Of a stretch of DNA of 64,000 nt, positions 46,192 through 54,805 are shown in pieces. The first letter of the stretch is position 1; each line of letters opens with the position of its first letter. The position numbers were made by a program, and so were the translations under genes. Below the pieces are notes generated by a model, which saw only the letters and a list, made by a program, of their open reading frames with translations, was not told the DNA's origin and made no database searches. This DNA is from Sphingosinicella sp. BN140058 (GTDB taxonomy: Bacteria > Pseudomonadota > Alphaproteobacteria > Sphingomonadales > Sphingomonadaceae): contig NZ_CP035501.1 in the NCBI RefSeq assembly GCF_004135585.1, positions 4,721,501-4,785,500 of the forward strand, in the 5' to 3' direction.

Positions 46192-46716
46192 TCAGGGCGT
46201 GCGACGAAGCAGGCTTATCTTCGCCTTTCCGTAGACGCGCTCGACCTCCTTTTCGAAGCCTTCCATCTCGACGGTCTCGTCGCGCGCGGTTTCGATGCTC
46301 GCGAAGCCGCCGGGCGCCACCGGAAGGTTGGCCAGCGCGGTGAGTGCGAGACCGCTGCCATAAGGCGGATCGAGGAAGACGAGGTCGAGCGGCTGGACGA
46401 GGCGGATTCGCTCCGCTGCGCCTGCGCGGATGTCGCCATCGCCGCCGAGCGCGTCGAGATTGGCGCGAATCGCATCAAGGGCCGCGCGATCATTGTCGAC
46501 GAACACGCAATGGGCCGCGCCGCGTGACAGCGCTTCGAGGCCGAGTGCGCCGGAGCCGGCGAAGATGTCGGCAACCTGCAGCCCCTCGAAGCTGCCGACG
46601 CGGCTGGCGAGCATCGAGAACAAGGCCTCGCGTGCCCGATCGGAGGTTGGACGGGTCGCCTGTCCTTTGGGCGCAGCGATCGCCCGTCCGCGCCATTTGC
46701 CGGCGATGATGCGCAT
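46192..46716 (-). CDS. rsmD: 16S rRNA (guanine966-N2)-methyltransferase
   Basis: A 174-residue RNA methyltransferase. MRIIAGKWRGRAI and RPTSDRAREALFSML are the RsmD N-terminal signature, VADIFAGSGALGLEALSRGA binds SAM, and LDPPYGSGL is the catalytic DPPY motif. It methylates G966 in the small subunit. The ATG at 46716 uses GGGGAGG from a REP-like element that fills the gap to rluB. It lies between rluB and the helicase gene. Confidence 0.94.
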   Translation of the reverse strand: MRIIAGKWRGRAIAAPKGQATRPTSDRAREALFSMLASRVGSFEGLQVADIFAGSGALGLEALSRGAAHCVFVDNDRAALDAIRANLDALGGDGDIRAGAAERIRLVQPLDLVFLDPPYGSGLALTALANLPVAPGGFASIETARDETVEMEGFEKEVERVYGKAKISLLRRTP

Positions 46717-46718
46717 CA

Positions 46719-46775
46719 GATCCTCCCCGGAACGGGGAGGGGGACCGCCGGCACAGCCGGGGGTGGAGGGGGGTC
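46719..46775 (+). repeat. REP-like element, family B, left copy
   Basis: GATCCTCCCCG-GAA-CGGGGAGG forms an 8-base-pair hairpin (46722-46740), followed by GGGACCGCCGGCACAGCCGG with a small CCGGC/GCCGG stem, then GGTGGAGGGGGG. It is one half of an inverted doublet with 46801-46850. On the minus strand its edge (GGGGAGGATC) supplies the ribosome binding site of rsmD. Confidence 0.8.
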
Positions 46776-46800
46776 TCCACTCGCACGGCGCTGCAACCAG

Positions 46801-46850
46801 CCCCCTCCACCGCACTGCGTGCGGTTCCCCTCCCCGGAACGGGGAGGATC
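46801..46850 (-). repeat. REP-like element, family B, right inverted copy
   Basis: An inverted copy of the element at 46719: CCCCCTCCACCGC, a small inner stem, then CCCCTCCCCG-GAA-CGGGGAGGATC. Together with the left copy it occupies nearly the entire 145-base gap between rluB and rsmD. Confidence 0.8.
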
Positions 46851-46861
46851 ACAGCTTCCGC

Positions 46862-48493
46862 TCACTTCAATTCCTTCCGGAACTGGACGAGTTCGTGCTG
46901 CCGAACCTCCTCGACGCCGCCGGCGGGCAGGTCCTGGAGGTGAAAGGGACCGTAGCGAACCCGGATCAGGCGAGAGACCTGGAGGCCGAGATATTCGAGG
47001 ACTCGACGGACCTCGCGATTCTTGCCTTCGGTCAGCGTCATTTCGATCCAGGCGTTGCGACCGGTTCGGCGCTCCAGATTCGCATCGATCGATCCGTAGC
47101 GTATGCCCTCGATCTCCACCCCGGTGATCAGATCCTCGAGCTGGCTCTGGCTGATCTCTCCGAAAGCACGAGCACGGTAGGTGCGCGGGATCTTGGACGA
47201 TGGCAATTCGAGCTGGCGCTTCAACTCGCCGTCGGTGGTGAGCAGCAGCAGACCCTCGGTGTTGAGATCGAGCCGTCCGACCGGAACCACCCGCGGCAGC
47301 TCGCGCGGTAGGCGGTCGTAGATGGTCGGACGCCCGGCCGGATCGCGCTCGGTGGTGAGCAGACCGGTCGGTTTGTGGTACCGGAACAGGCGCGCAGCAA
47401 CCGGCGCGCGTACCGGGTTGCCGTCGACGGTGACGCCCTGGAGGCTGCTGAGGATCGTCGCCGGAGTCTCTACCGCGACTCCGCCGATCGCGACCCGGCC
47501 TTCCTCGATCATCCGTTCGATCTCGCGACGCGAGGCGACCCCGGCGCGGGCGAGCAGCTTGGCGATACGCTGCGGCGCGCTCTTGATCGCCGCCGGCTCG
47601 GCAGCGACCGGCTCCACCGAGGCTCGCCGCGCCGGTGCCAGTCGTCCCTCGCCGCGCGACCGGGTTTCGCGAGGTGCGACCGCGGCCGGGCCACGCTCCC
47701 GGGTTCGCTCACCGCGGGAGCGCGACTCCGCCCGTACGTTCGGCCTGCCGGTGCCGTATACGGCTGCCGATCCGTCGGCACGCACCCGGCGGCTCTTGGC
47801 GGGCGGCGCAGCATCGCTCGCGCCGCGCTCGGCGCGCTCGGCGCGTCCCGCAGGCTTGGCTTCGGCCGGCCCGCGTCGGCCTCGGACGGGAGCGGATCGC
47901 TCTTCCGGCCTGTCTCCGCGCGGCGTGCGTGCGCCTGGCCGGGCGCGTTCGCCTTCGCTGCCGCGACGCACGGCGGAACGATCTGCGCGTCCACCACCCT
48001 CGGCCCGCGAGGCACGAGCTTCGCGCTCGCCCTCGGCGCCGCGACGCGGGTCGGCATGATCACCCCGCACGCCGCGCCGTGCCGGTCGCGAATCGGCAGG
48101 ATCGCGTGCGCTTTCGGAACGGGGTGCACGGTCGGCTCGCACCGCTCCGCTCCGCTTCCCAGCGGCCCGGTCGGGGCGATCACGGGACGGCGATTCCTGC
48201 CGCTGACGGTCGGGCCGGGCCTGCTCGTCGCTTTTGGGTCTGGCCGCCCGATCGGACGACGCCGCGCGTTTCGGGAGGGCGATTCTGCCGATCGGGCGCT
48301 CGGCCGCACCAGCCGCATCGCGGGGTCTGCCACGGGCTGCGGCGCCGCGGCGCGGGGGTTTGGGGCTCTTGGGTCCGGAGGGGCGGCGGGGCGGTTGCAG
48401 GGGAGGTCTCCACGTTGAAGCCGGATAGGCGGAAAATCGCGCCAGATCGACGATTTGGCTGCGGCACCGGCAGCCTCTTCGCTCGTTACGCAC
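46862..48493 (-). CDS. rluB: RluB/RsuA-type pseudouridine synthase with long Arg-rich extension
   Basis: Up to 543 residues. The last 240 are the enzyme: an S4 RNA-binding domain (QRIAKLLARAGVASRREIERMIEEGRVAIGGV) and a pseudouridine synthase domain with catalytic Asp in VGRLDLNTEGLLLLTTDG and EGKNREVRRVLEYLG. It probably modifies 23S rRNA near position 2605. The first 300 residues are an Arg/Ala/Pro/Glu-rich, low-complexity tail likely to be disordered and to bind RNA. The true start is uncertain: GTG at 48493 is the longest choice and has only a weak site, with no ATG further in. It is divergent from the response regulator. Confidence 0.85.
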   Translation of the reverse strand: MRNERRGCRCRSQIVDLARFSAYPASTWRPPLQPPRRPSGPKSPKPPRRGAAARGRPRDAAGAAERPIGRIALPKRAASSDRAARPKSDEQARPDRQRQESPSRDRPDRAAGKRSGAVRADRAPRSESARDPADSRPARRGVRGDHADPRRGAEGEREARASRAEGGGRADRSAVRRGSEGERARPGARTPRGDRPEERSAPVRGRRGPAEAKPAGRAERAERGASDAAPPAKSRRVRADGSAAVYGTGRPNVRAESRSRGERTRERGPAAVAPRETRSRGEGRLAPARRASVEPVAAEPAAIKSAPQRIAKLLARAGVASRREIERMIEEGRVAIGGVAVETPATILSSLQGVTVDGNPVRAPVAARLFRYHKPTGLLTTERDPAGRPTIYDRLPRELPRVVPVGRLDLNTEGLLLLTTDGELKRQLELPSSKIPRTYRARAFGEISQSQLEDLITGVEIEGIRYGSIDANLERRTGRNAWIEMTLTEGKNREVRRVLEYLGLQVSRLIRVRYGPFHLQDLPAGGVEEVRQHELVQFRKELK

Positions 48494-48527
48494 CTACACC
48501 GATCAACGGAGGGCGACTGCGCATATA

Positions 48528-48959
48528 ATGCTGTTCGGCAAACGCGAAAGAGCTATCCGGCGGATCCTGATCGTGGAGGACGAGCCTCTGATCGCATTCG
48601 ACAACGAATATCTGCTGACGGATGCGGGCTACGAGGTGATCGCGACGGTCGACAGTCTTGCCGAGGCGGTGCGCGTGCTCGCCGAGGAAGCGATCGATCT
48701 CGTTCTGTCCGACATCAAGCTGCGCGGCGACGGCGACGGCATGGACGTCGCTCGCGCCGCCGCGGCCAAGAACGTGCCGGTGCTGTTCGTCACCGGCAAT
48801 TGCCCCGTCGAGGCACACAGCCTCGGGATCGGCTGCCTGGCCAAGCCCTATACGGACAAGATTTTGAAGAACGCCCTCGCCGCGCTCGACAGGAAATTGC
48901 AGGGCGGCGAGGTGAAGAGGGTCCCGGCCGGGCTCAGCCTCTATCAGCATCCGGTCTGA
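48528..48959 (+). CDS. Single-domain response regulator
   Basis: A 143-residue receiver-only protein. Acidic pocket residues in LIVEDEP, phosphoacceptor Asp62 in LVLSDIKL, a Thr/Gly segment LFVTGN, and Lys106 in AKPYTDK are present. There is no output domain, so it may act by protein contact or as a phosphate sink. The first ten residues and the last thirty-five are variable. GGAGGG lies fourteen bases before the ATG, slightly far. No kinase gene is adjacent; the nearest kinase in this window is at 938. Confidence 0.9.
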   Translation: MLFGKRERAIRRILIVEDEPLIAFDNEYLLTDAGYEVIATVDSLAEAVRVLAEEAIDLVLSDIKLRGDGDGMDVARAAAAKNVPVLFVTGNCPVEAHSLGIGCLAKPYTDKILKNALAALDRKLQGGEVKRVPAGLSLYQHPV

Positions 48960-48969
48960 AACGAACGGC

Positions 48970-50100
48970 TTAGGCGAGCGCTTTCTCGATCTCGTCGTGG
49001 AAAAGCCGGATCCCGGTCTCGAGCGTGCCGAGCGTCACAAGCTCGATCGATCCCGAGGCGAGCCCCTGCTGGCCGAGCGCCGCCGCCCGAAAATCTTCGC
49101 CGCCGAACACGCCTTGGTCGAGCAAGGTCCAGCTCTTCGCCCAATGTGCTTCTTCCTCGGGCGAGGCGGGCGGAGTGGGGATCAGCATGAAATCCTCGAC
49201 CAGGGTGCGGTCGACCGCCTGCGGCATCAGCACCATCAGGTTCACGTAATCGGGGCTGACCACCACCACAGTTCCGGGGAAGAGCTGGTAGGCGAAGGTG
49301 ATCCTGCTCCTCAGCGAAGGCCAGTCCTCCGGATCGATCGCCGCGAGATGTTCGGCGCGGCCGACGGCTGAGCGCTGGTGGCGGCCGATCGCATCGCCCG
49401 CAGTGACTCCGTCGGCAAAGAACTTGCCGATCGTCGGCGCATGCAGGCGCTGAACATGATAGCCTTCCAGAAAGGCGTCCATGATCAGCTTCCAGTTCGC
49501 GGCGACGTCGTGGACATTGCGACGATAGAGATGATGGTCGGCAAGCCCGAAGGCGTCGAATTCGGGGGCGAGCGCCCGCGCATCGCCGAACTCCGCCGCA
49601 TCGCGGGCGAACCAGATCAGCCCGCCGGCTTCGACCGAGGGCAGCTCGCGCAGCCCGAAGCCGTCCTTGTCGAGGCCCGGAAAGCTGTCGCCGCGCGGCA
49701 CCCCGGCGAGCCTTCCATCCAGAGCATAGGCCCAGGCATGGTAGGGGCAGACGAGCCGGGGCGCGCATTGCGGCTCCGCGCCTTCCACCAGCCGCGTGCC
49801 GCGGTGGCGACAGACATTGTAGAAGACATGGACGGTGCCGTCCCGATCACGGGTGAGCAGCAGCGGGATGCCGAATCCGTCGTGCGGCACTGCGATGTTG
49901 GCGCGGGGCAGCAACGCCGAGGGCGCGATCACTTGCGGCATCCGGGCAAAGATATCCGCCGCTTCGGCCGCGTAGCGCCCGGCATCGGTGTAGACGGAGG
50001 CGGGGATCGTGGTGATCCGATCGCCATGCATGCTTTCGCCGCGTGCAACCACCTCGGCAAGCGCGATCTGGCCCGATGTCGGGCGACGGCTGCTCTGCAT
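48970..50100 (-). CDS. Rieske aromatic ring-hydroxylating oxygenase, alpha subunit
   Basis: A 376-residue protein. The Rieske [2Fe-2S] site is CRHRGTRL and CPYHAWAY (CxH...CxxH, about residues 90-115). The catalytic mononuclear iron site is in NWKLIMDAFLEGYHVQRLH with a later Asp. The family includes ring-hydroxylating dioxygenases and demethylases such as choline or carnitine monooxygenases. No reductase, ferredoxin or beta-subunit gene is adjacent, so the partner must lie elsewhere and the substrate is unknown. The ATG at 50100 is eight bases from GGGGAC; another Met lies two codons earlier. Confidence 0.88.
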   Translation of the reverse strand: MQSSRRPTSGQIALAEVVARGESMHGDRITTIPASVYTDAGRYAAEAADIFARMPQVIAPSALLPRANIAVPHDGFGIPLLLTRDRDGTVHVFYNVCRHRGTRLVEGAEPQCAPRLVCPYHAWAYALDGRLAGVPRGDSFPGLDKDGFGLRELPSVEAGGLIWFARDAAEFGDARALAPEFDAFGLADHHLYRRNVHDVAANWKLIMDAFLEGYHVQRLHAPTIGKFFADGVTAGDAIGRHQRSAVGRAEHLAAIDPEDWPSLRSRITFAYQLFPGTVVVVSPDYVNLMVLMPQAVDRTLVEDFMLIPTPPASPEEEAHWAKSWTLLDQGVFGGEDFRAAALGQQGLASGSIELVTLGTLETGIRLFHDEIEKALA

Positions 50101-50202
50101 GTCCATGTCCCCGAGACTGCGTCCGCGCTGCGCGGAAGGCAAGCCCGTGCGAGCCGGGACGAAATGGCTAGGCGGCCGGCGATCCTTCGTTAAAAAGGCG
50201 CC

Positions 50203-51582
50203 ATGAACGATATAGCAGGCTCTGCCACCGCGGGTCGCGGTGGATTTCGTGCAACCATGGCGCCCTATGTGCGGCCGCGTCCGATCGCAGCCCTCTTGCT
50301 CGGCATTTCGAGCGGGTTCCCGCTTGCCCTGTTGCTCGGAACGATGACCTTCTGGCTGACCAAGGTCGGCATCGACAAGAAGACAATCGGCTTCGCCGTG
50401 GGCCTCACCACGCCATACACGCTCAAGTTCCTGTGGGCGCCGTTCATCGATCGGGTCAAGCTGCCTTTGCTCACCGGTCTGTTCGGGCAGCGACGCGCAT
50501 GGCTGTTCTTCATCCAGGCCCTGCTGTTCGGATCGGTGTGGATGCTTGGCGCGAGCGATCCGGCGAATCATCTCGGCGCCTTTGCCTTCTGGGCGATCGC
50601 AACCTCGTTCCTCGGCGCGACCCAGGACATCGTCGTCGATGCCTATCGTATCGAGATCCTGTCCGACGAGGAATTGCCGCACGGCACCGCCAACAATCAG
50701 TTCGGCTATCGGCTGGGCGCGTTCATCGCCGGCGTCGGCACCATCGCGATGGCCTCGCCCGAGGGATGGAATCTCGGTTGGGCCCAGGCTTATGGCTTTA
50801 CCGGCCTTTGTGTCCTGCCGGGGGCGCTCGCGGCGTTGTGGGCCGGGCCGGGCCTCCACGATCGGGTGCTCGCCACCGAGCCGCGGCAGAGCTTCGGACT
50901 GTGGCTCGAAACCACAATCGTCGGGCCCTTCCGCGAATTCTTCCGCCGCCGCGGCGCGGTGCTGATCCTGCTGTTCGTGCTGATCTACAAGCTCGGCGAC
51001 GCGATGGGGCAGATCATGCTCAACCCGATGATCGTCGAACTCGGCTTCAGCGATACCGAGTTCATCGTCATCAACAAGGGCGTCGGCTTCTGGGGATTGA
51101 TCGTCGGTACGGGCCTCGCGGCGCCATTCATGGCGTGGCTCGGCATGGGGCGCGCTCTGTTCATCTCGGGCCTGCTGATGATGTTCAGCAATCTGGTGTT
51201 CGCGATCCTGGCCATGCAGGGGCATTCGAACTTCTGGCTGACCACGGCAGTCGTCACCGAGCAGGTGACCAGCGGCATGGGCCTCACCGTCTTCGTCACC
51301 TATCTGTCAGGCCTCTCCAATCTCGCCTACACGGCGACCCAGTTCGCCTTGCTCTCGTCCTTCGCAGCGGTTGGCCGCACCTGGCTGTCCTCGCCGGCCG
51401 GGATCGCCGCGGAGAAGCTCGGTTGGCCCGGCTTCTGGATGATGACGATGGTGGTGGCGCTTCCCGGCATGATCCTGCTGTGGGCATTGTGGCGGAAGGG
51501 GTTCGTCGTCGAGACCGTGCGCCAGCCCAAGAGCGAGGCGGAGGACGCGGCACCGCCGCCGGGCGAGGTCAAGCCGGCCTGA
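50203..51582 (+). CDS. ampG: AmpG-family muropeptide transporter
   Basis: A 459-residue inner-membrane MFS permease for anhydro-muropeptides in cell-wall recycling. RPIAALLLGISSGFPLALLLGTMTFWL, PYTLKFLWAPFIDRV, FLGATQDIVVDAYRIE and YKLGDAMGQIMLNPM are AmpG signatures. About twelve to fourteen helices are visible. A charged C-terminal tail (QPKSEAEDAAPPPGEVKPA) ends it. It is 22 bases upstream of the membrane TPR gene and divergent from the Rieske oxygenase gene. If an AmpC-type beta-lactamase exists elsewhere, AmpG would supply its inducing signal. Confidence 0.93.
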   Translation: MNDIAGSATAGRGGFRATMAPYVRPRPIAALLLGISSGFPLALLLGTMTFWLTKVGIDKKTIGFAVGLTTPYTLKFLWAPFIDRVKLPLLTGLFGQRRAWLFFIQALLFGSVWMLGASDPANHLGAFAFWAIATSFLGATQDIVVDAYRIEILSDEELPHGTANNQFGYRLGAFIAGVGTIAMASPEGWNLGWAQAYGFTGLCVLPGALAALWAGPGLHDRVLATEPRQSFGLWLETTIVGPFREFFRRRGAVLILLFVLIYKLGDAMGQIMLNPMIVELGFSDTEFIVINKGVGFWGLIVGTGLAAPFMAWLGMGRALFISGLLMMFSNLVFAILAMQGHSNFWLTTAVVTEQVTSGMGLTVFVTYLSGLSNLAYTATQFALLSSFAAVGRTWLSSPAGIAAEKLGWPGFWMMTMVVALPGMILLWALWRKGFVVETVRQPKSEAEDAAPPPGEVKPA

Positions 51583-51604
51583 ACGGCGTCTTGGGGGGAT
51601 ATTC

Positions 51605-52357
51605 ATGCATCTGATCGGCCTGTCGCTGCTGCTGCAGATCGCGTGCGCGGTGCATTGCGTGCGCAACCATCGCAATTCCATGTGGCTGATGGTAATCCTG
51701 TTCTTCTCGGTGCTCGGTTGCCTCGCTTACGCCTGGTTCGAGATCCTGCCCGCATATGCCGGCCGGCGCGAGGTGCGGGCGGTCAAGGCGGCGGCGAGCC
51801 GGAAGCTCGATCCGGAACGCGACATCCGCAATGCCCGCGAGGCGCTGGAGACGGCCGACACCGCAGCGAACAGGATCGCGCTCGGCGATGCTCTGGCGGA
51901 CGCGGGCGCGTGGGACGATGCGATCGTCCACTATAACCAGGCCTTGGCCAAGAGTGCCGGCGGCAATGACCGGGCGACCAAGGTCAAGCTGGCCCGCGCC
52001 GAACTCGAAACCGGGCAGGCCACGGGCGCCCGGGAGTTGCTCGAAAGCCTCGCGCCGTCGGGATCGCCGAGCGAGAATGACCGCACCGCCTTGCTGCTGG
52101 CGCGCAGCCTCGACGATCTCGGCGAGAGCGAGGCCGCCTTGGCGCTCTACCGGGACGTCGGCGAACGCCTCGCGGGCGCCGAGGCGCAGTGTCGGGAAGC
52201 CGCCTTGCTCATCCGCCTAGACCGCCACGCCGAGGCCGTACCGGTGCTCGAGGAAGCGGAACGGCGCGCCAAGCGCATCGACCGCTTCGAGCGCAGCCGC
52301 GACGCCGAAATGTATGATTGGGCCGCTCGCACGCTCGCCGAGCTGCGCAGCGCCTAG
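51605..52357 (+). CDS. Membrane protein with TPR-like tail
   Basis: A 250-residue protein. Two hydrophobic segments at the N-terminus (HLIGLSLLLQIACAVHCV and SMWLMVILFFSVLGCLAYAWF) resemble the phospholipase-D-nuclease N-terminal / cardiolipin-synthase-like membrane hairpin. A soluble helical region of TPR-like repeats follows (ALGDALADAGAWDDAIVHYNQAL, TALLLARSLDDLGESEAALALYRDV). GGGGG precedes the ATG. It follows ampG closely and may be co-transcribed. Its last bases overlap the folC stop on the other strand. The function is unknown. Confidence 0.75.
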   Translation: MHLIGLSLLLQIACAVHCVRNHRNSMWLMVILFFSVLGCLAYAWFEILPAYAGRREVRAVKAAASRKLDPERDIRNAREALETADTAANRIALGDALADAGAWDDAIVHYNQALAKSAGGNDRATKVKLARAELETGQATGARELLESLAPSGSPSENDRTALLLARSLDDLGESEAALALYRDVGERLAGAEAQCREAALLIRLDRHAEAVPVLEEAERRAKRIDRFERSRDAEMYDWAARTLAELRSA

Positions 52358-53682
52358 ATTGGCGGCTGCTCGTTGCGGCGCAGGATGTCGCCGGCGAGAT
52401 AGAGCGACCCCATGATCAGCACGATCGGCGGCTGGCTGCGATCGGCATGGCGGCCGATCCAGCCGAGCGCCTTCTCGACGTCGCTTGCCGCCACCGCGCT
52501 GATGCCTGCGCCCCGCGCCGCCTGGACGAGGTCGGCAGGCGCGTGATGCTCGTGCCCCGGCACCGGGATGGCGTGGAGCGTCATCGCGCGGTTGCCGAAC
52601 GGCTTCAGCACCCCCGCCGCGTCCTTGTTGGACAAGAGCCCGAAGACGACGTGGAACGGGCGATCGCTTGGCACGTGGCCGCGGAAGAAATCGGCGATCG
52701 CGCGGGCCGCCGCCGGATTATGGCCGCCGTCGAGCCAGAGCTCGGCGCCCCTGGGCAGCAGGGCGTGGAGCGGACCGTCCTCGAGCCGCTGCAGCCGCGC
52801 CGGCCAGTCGGCCCAGCCCATCGCGGCGCGCAGGGCGGAATCGCGGATCGGGACAGCCTGCTGGTGACGGAGCATGGCGATCGCAAGCCCGGCATTGGCA
52901 GCCTGATGGGCGCCGGCCAGACGGGGCAGGGGAAGGTCGAGTTTGCCGCCTTCGTCGCGATAATGGAGGCGCTGGCGGTAGCTTGCCGCGTCCCACACGC
53001 TGCCGCGAGGCAGCCATGGGGCGCCCGCCTGCTTGGCTGCGGCGTCGATCCGCGCGGCGAGGGGCTCGGGATAGTTGAGCGTGACCAGTGGCACGCCGGG
53101 CTTGGCGATGCCGGCTTTCTCGGCCGCGATGTCTTCGATCCGGTTGCCTAGAAACGCCTGATGGTCGAGGCCGAGCTGGGCTATCCCGCAAACAGCCGGC
53201 GCGGGCACGACGTTGGTCGCGTCGAGCCGGCCGCCGAGCCCGACCTCGACGATGCACGCGTCGGCCGGCGTTCTGGCGAAGGCGAGAAAGGCGGCCGCCG
53301 TCGTCACTTCGAAGAAGCTGGCGCCGATGTCGGCTCCGGCGTCGAGCACCTCTTCCAGCAATATGGCGAGGAGGGCATCCTCCATCAACGAGCCCGAGAT
53401 CCGGATGCGCTCGTTGAAGCGGACGAGATGCGGGCTGGTGTAGACGTGAGCACTGAGCCCCGCCGCTTCGATCGCCGCCCTCAGGAAGGCGCAGGTTGAG
53501 CCTTTGCCGTTGGTGCCGGCGACGTGAAAGACCGGCGGCAGGTCGCGCTCCGGGTTGCCGACCCGGGCGAGCAGCGCCGAGATGCGTTCGAGCCCGAGAA
53601 TGTCTGCTCCGGGGGAGAGCGTCGCGAGCCGGTCGAGCTGGCGCTGGACCGCCGGATCGTCCGAAACGGCACGATCGGCCAT
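52354..53682 (-). CDS. folC: Folylpolyglutamate / dihydrofolate synthase
   Basis: A 442-residue Mur-ligase-like enzyme that adds glutamate to dihydropteroate and folates. The P-loop is HVAGTNGKGSTCAFL; TSPHLVRFNERIRI, EVGLGGRLDATN (catalytic Glu) and LDGGHNPAAA are present. GAGG lies five bases upstream of the ATG, next to a REP-like doublet. It sits downstream of accD on the same strand, a conserved alphaproteobacterial pair. Confidence 0.96.
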   Translation of the reverse strand: MADRAVSDDPAVQRQLDRLATLSPGADILGLERISALLARVGNPERDLPPVFHVAGTNGKGSTCAFLRAAIEAAGLSAHVYTSPHLVRFNERIRISGSLMEDALLAILLEEVLDAGADIGASFFEVTTAAAFLAFARTPADACIVEVGLGGRLDATNVVPAPAVCGIAQLGLDHQAFLGNRIEDIAAEKAGIAKPGVPLVTLNYPEPLAARIDAAAKQAGAPWLPRGSVWDAASYRQRLHYRDEGGKLDLPLPRLAGAHQAANAGLAIAMLRHQQAVPIRDSALRAAMGWADWPARLQRLEDGPLHALLPRGAELWLDGGHNPAAARAIADFFRGHVPSDRPFHVVFGLLSNKDAAGVLKPFGNRAMTLHAIPVPGHEHHAPADLVQAARGAGISAVAASDVEKALGWIGRHADRSQPPIVLIMGSLYLAGDILRRNEQPPI

Positions 53683-53694
53683 TACGGCCTCTTC

Positions 53695-53737
53695 TCCCTC
53701 TCCCCTTCAGGGGAGAGGACCGGGGAGAGGGGGAGTC
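53695..53737 (+). repeat. REP-like palindrome, family A, left copy of an empty doublet
   Basis: CCCTCTCCCC, loop TTCA, GGGGAGAGGA (53696-53719) followed by GGGGAGAGGGGGAG. It is almost identical to the element at 43398-43442. It starts 13 bases upstream of the folC ATG. Confidence 0.82.
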
Positions 53738-53771
53738 GGAAGTCGCAGGTTCGGCGGATTGGTACCCGGCT

Positions 53772-53812
53772 CTGCCCCGCCCCCGACCCGTCCCCTGAAG
53801 GGGAGGGGAGGG
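53772..53812 (-). repeat. REP-like palindrome, family A, right inverted degenerate copy
   Basis: TCCCC-TGAA-GGGGAGGGGAGGG (53791-53812), with a CCCCGCCCCCGACCCG tail pointing inward. It is the inverted, somewhat diverged partner of 53695-53737, with only about 35 bases between them, and ends just before the accD stop. Confidence 0.7.
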
Positions 53813-53815
53813 TTC

Positions 53816-54667
53816 TCACGCCGCCTGTCTTTCCGGGACGAGATAGTCGATCAGGCGGGCGAGGGTGGCCTTCAGCTCCTTGCGGTGAACGACCATGTCG
53901 ATCATGCCGTGCGCCAGCAGATATTCGGCGCGCTGGAAGCCCTCGGGCAGCTTCTCGCGAATGGTCGATTCGATCACCCGCTGCCCCGCAAATCCGATCA
54001 GTGCGCCGGGCTCGGCGATCTGGACGTCGCCGAGCATTGCGTAGGACGCGGTGACGCCGCCGGTGGTCGGATCGGTGAGCACGACGATGTAGGGCAGACC
54101 GGCTTCGCGCAGCTCGGCGATCGCAACCGTCGTCTTGGGCATCTGCATCAGCGACAAGATGCCTTCCTGCATGCGGGCGCCGCCGGCGGCGGTGAAGATG
54201 ATGTAGGGCGCATGGTCGCGGATGGCGGCGCGCACGCCTTCGACGAAGGCGGCACCGACGGCGAGGCCCATCGATCCGCCCATGAACGCGAAATCCTGGA
54301 CGCCGATGACGGCGCGCTTGCCGTCGACGGTGCCGCGGCCATTCTGCAGCGCGTCGCTTTCGCCGGTCGCCTGCCGGGCCGCCTTGATTCGATCCTGATA
54401 GCGTTTGGAATCGCGAAACTTGAGCGGATCCTCCCGGACCTGCGGCGAGGGCAGCACGCTATAGCCGGGATCGAACAGGCGGTCGAAGCGTGCCTTGGGC
54501 CCGATCCGGCCGTGATGATCGCAGCGCGGACAGACCGAATCATTGTCCTCCCACTCCTTGGTGAACACCATCGCGTTGCACTGCCGGCACTTGTGCCAGA
54601 GATTGTCGGGCGTTTCCCGCTTGGGCAGGAACGGAATGCTGTTGCGGACTCGGTTCAGCCAGCTCAT
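53816..54667 (-). CDS. accD: Acetyl-CoA carboxylase carboxyltransferase subunit beta
   Basis: A 283-residue subunit of the enzyme that makes malonyl-CoA for fatty acid synthesis. The N-terminal zinc ribbon has CRQC and CPRC (residues about 28-50). The crotonase-like carboxyltransferase domain has [45 protein letters not shown] and [14 protein letters not shown] lies nine bases upstream. It precedes folC across a REP doublet. In many relatives trpF, trpB and trpA lie just upstream; here pyrF is the next gene. Confidence 0.97.
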   Translation of the reverse strand: MSWLNRVRNSIPFLPKRETPDNLWHKCRQCNAMVFTKEWEDNDSVCPRCDHHGRIGPKARFDRLFDPGYSVLPSPQVREDPLKFRDSKRYQDRIKAARQATGESDALQNGRGTVDGKRAVIGVQDFAFMGGSMGLAVGAAFVEGVRAAIRDHAPYIIFTAAGGARMQEGILSLMQMPKTTVAIAELREAGLPYIVVLTDPTTGGVTASYAMLGDVQIAEPGALIGFAGQRVIESTIREKLPEGFQRAEYLLAHGMIDMVVHRKELKATLARLIDYLVPERQAA

Positions 54668-54805
54668 GTCGAATGTCTCCTGAGAGCCTCGGATCGACGG
54701 CGCGGCGCGCGCGCCGGGTCGACCGGACTCGGGCTCCTTGATCGAACGTCGGATAGGGGCAGGAAGGGAGTCTTGTCTACCGTGCGCCGGAGCCGGGCCG
54801 CCGGC

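Noticed and set aside
48180..48467. Overlapping frame on the rluB strand as the true N-terminus through a frameshift
   Set aside because: Its codon pattern is not better than that of the annotated frame, and it does not connect to the S4 domain without an internal stop.
51605..51770. Phospholipase D / cardiolipin synthase
   Set aside because: Only the two-helix N-terminal hairpin looks similar; no HKD motif follows.
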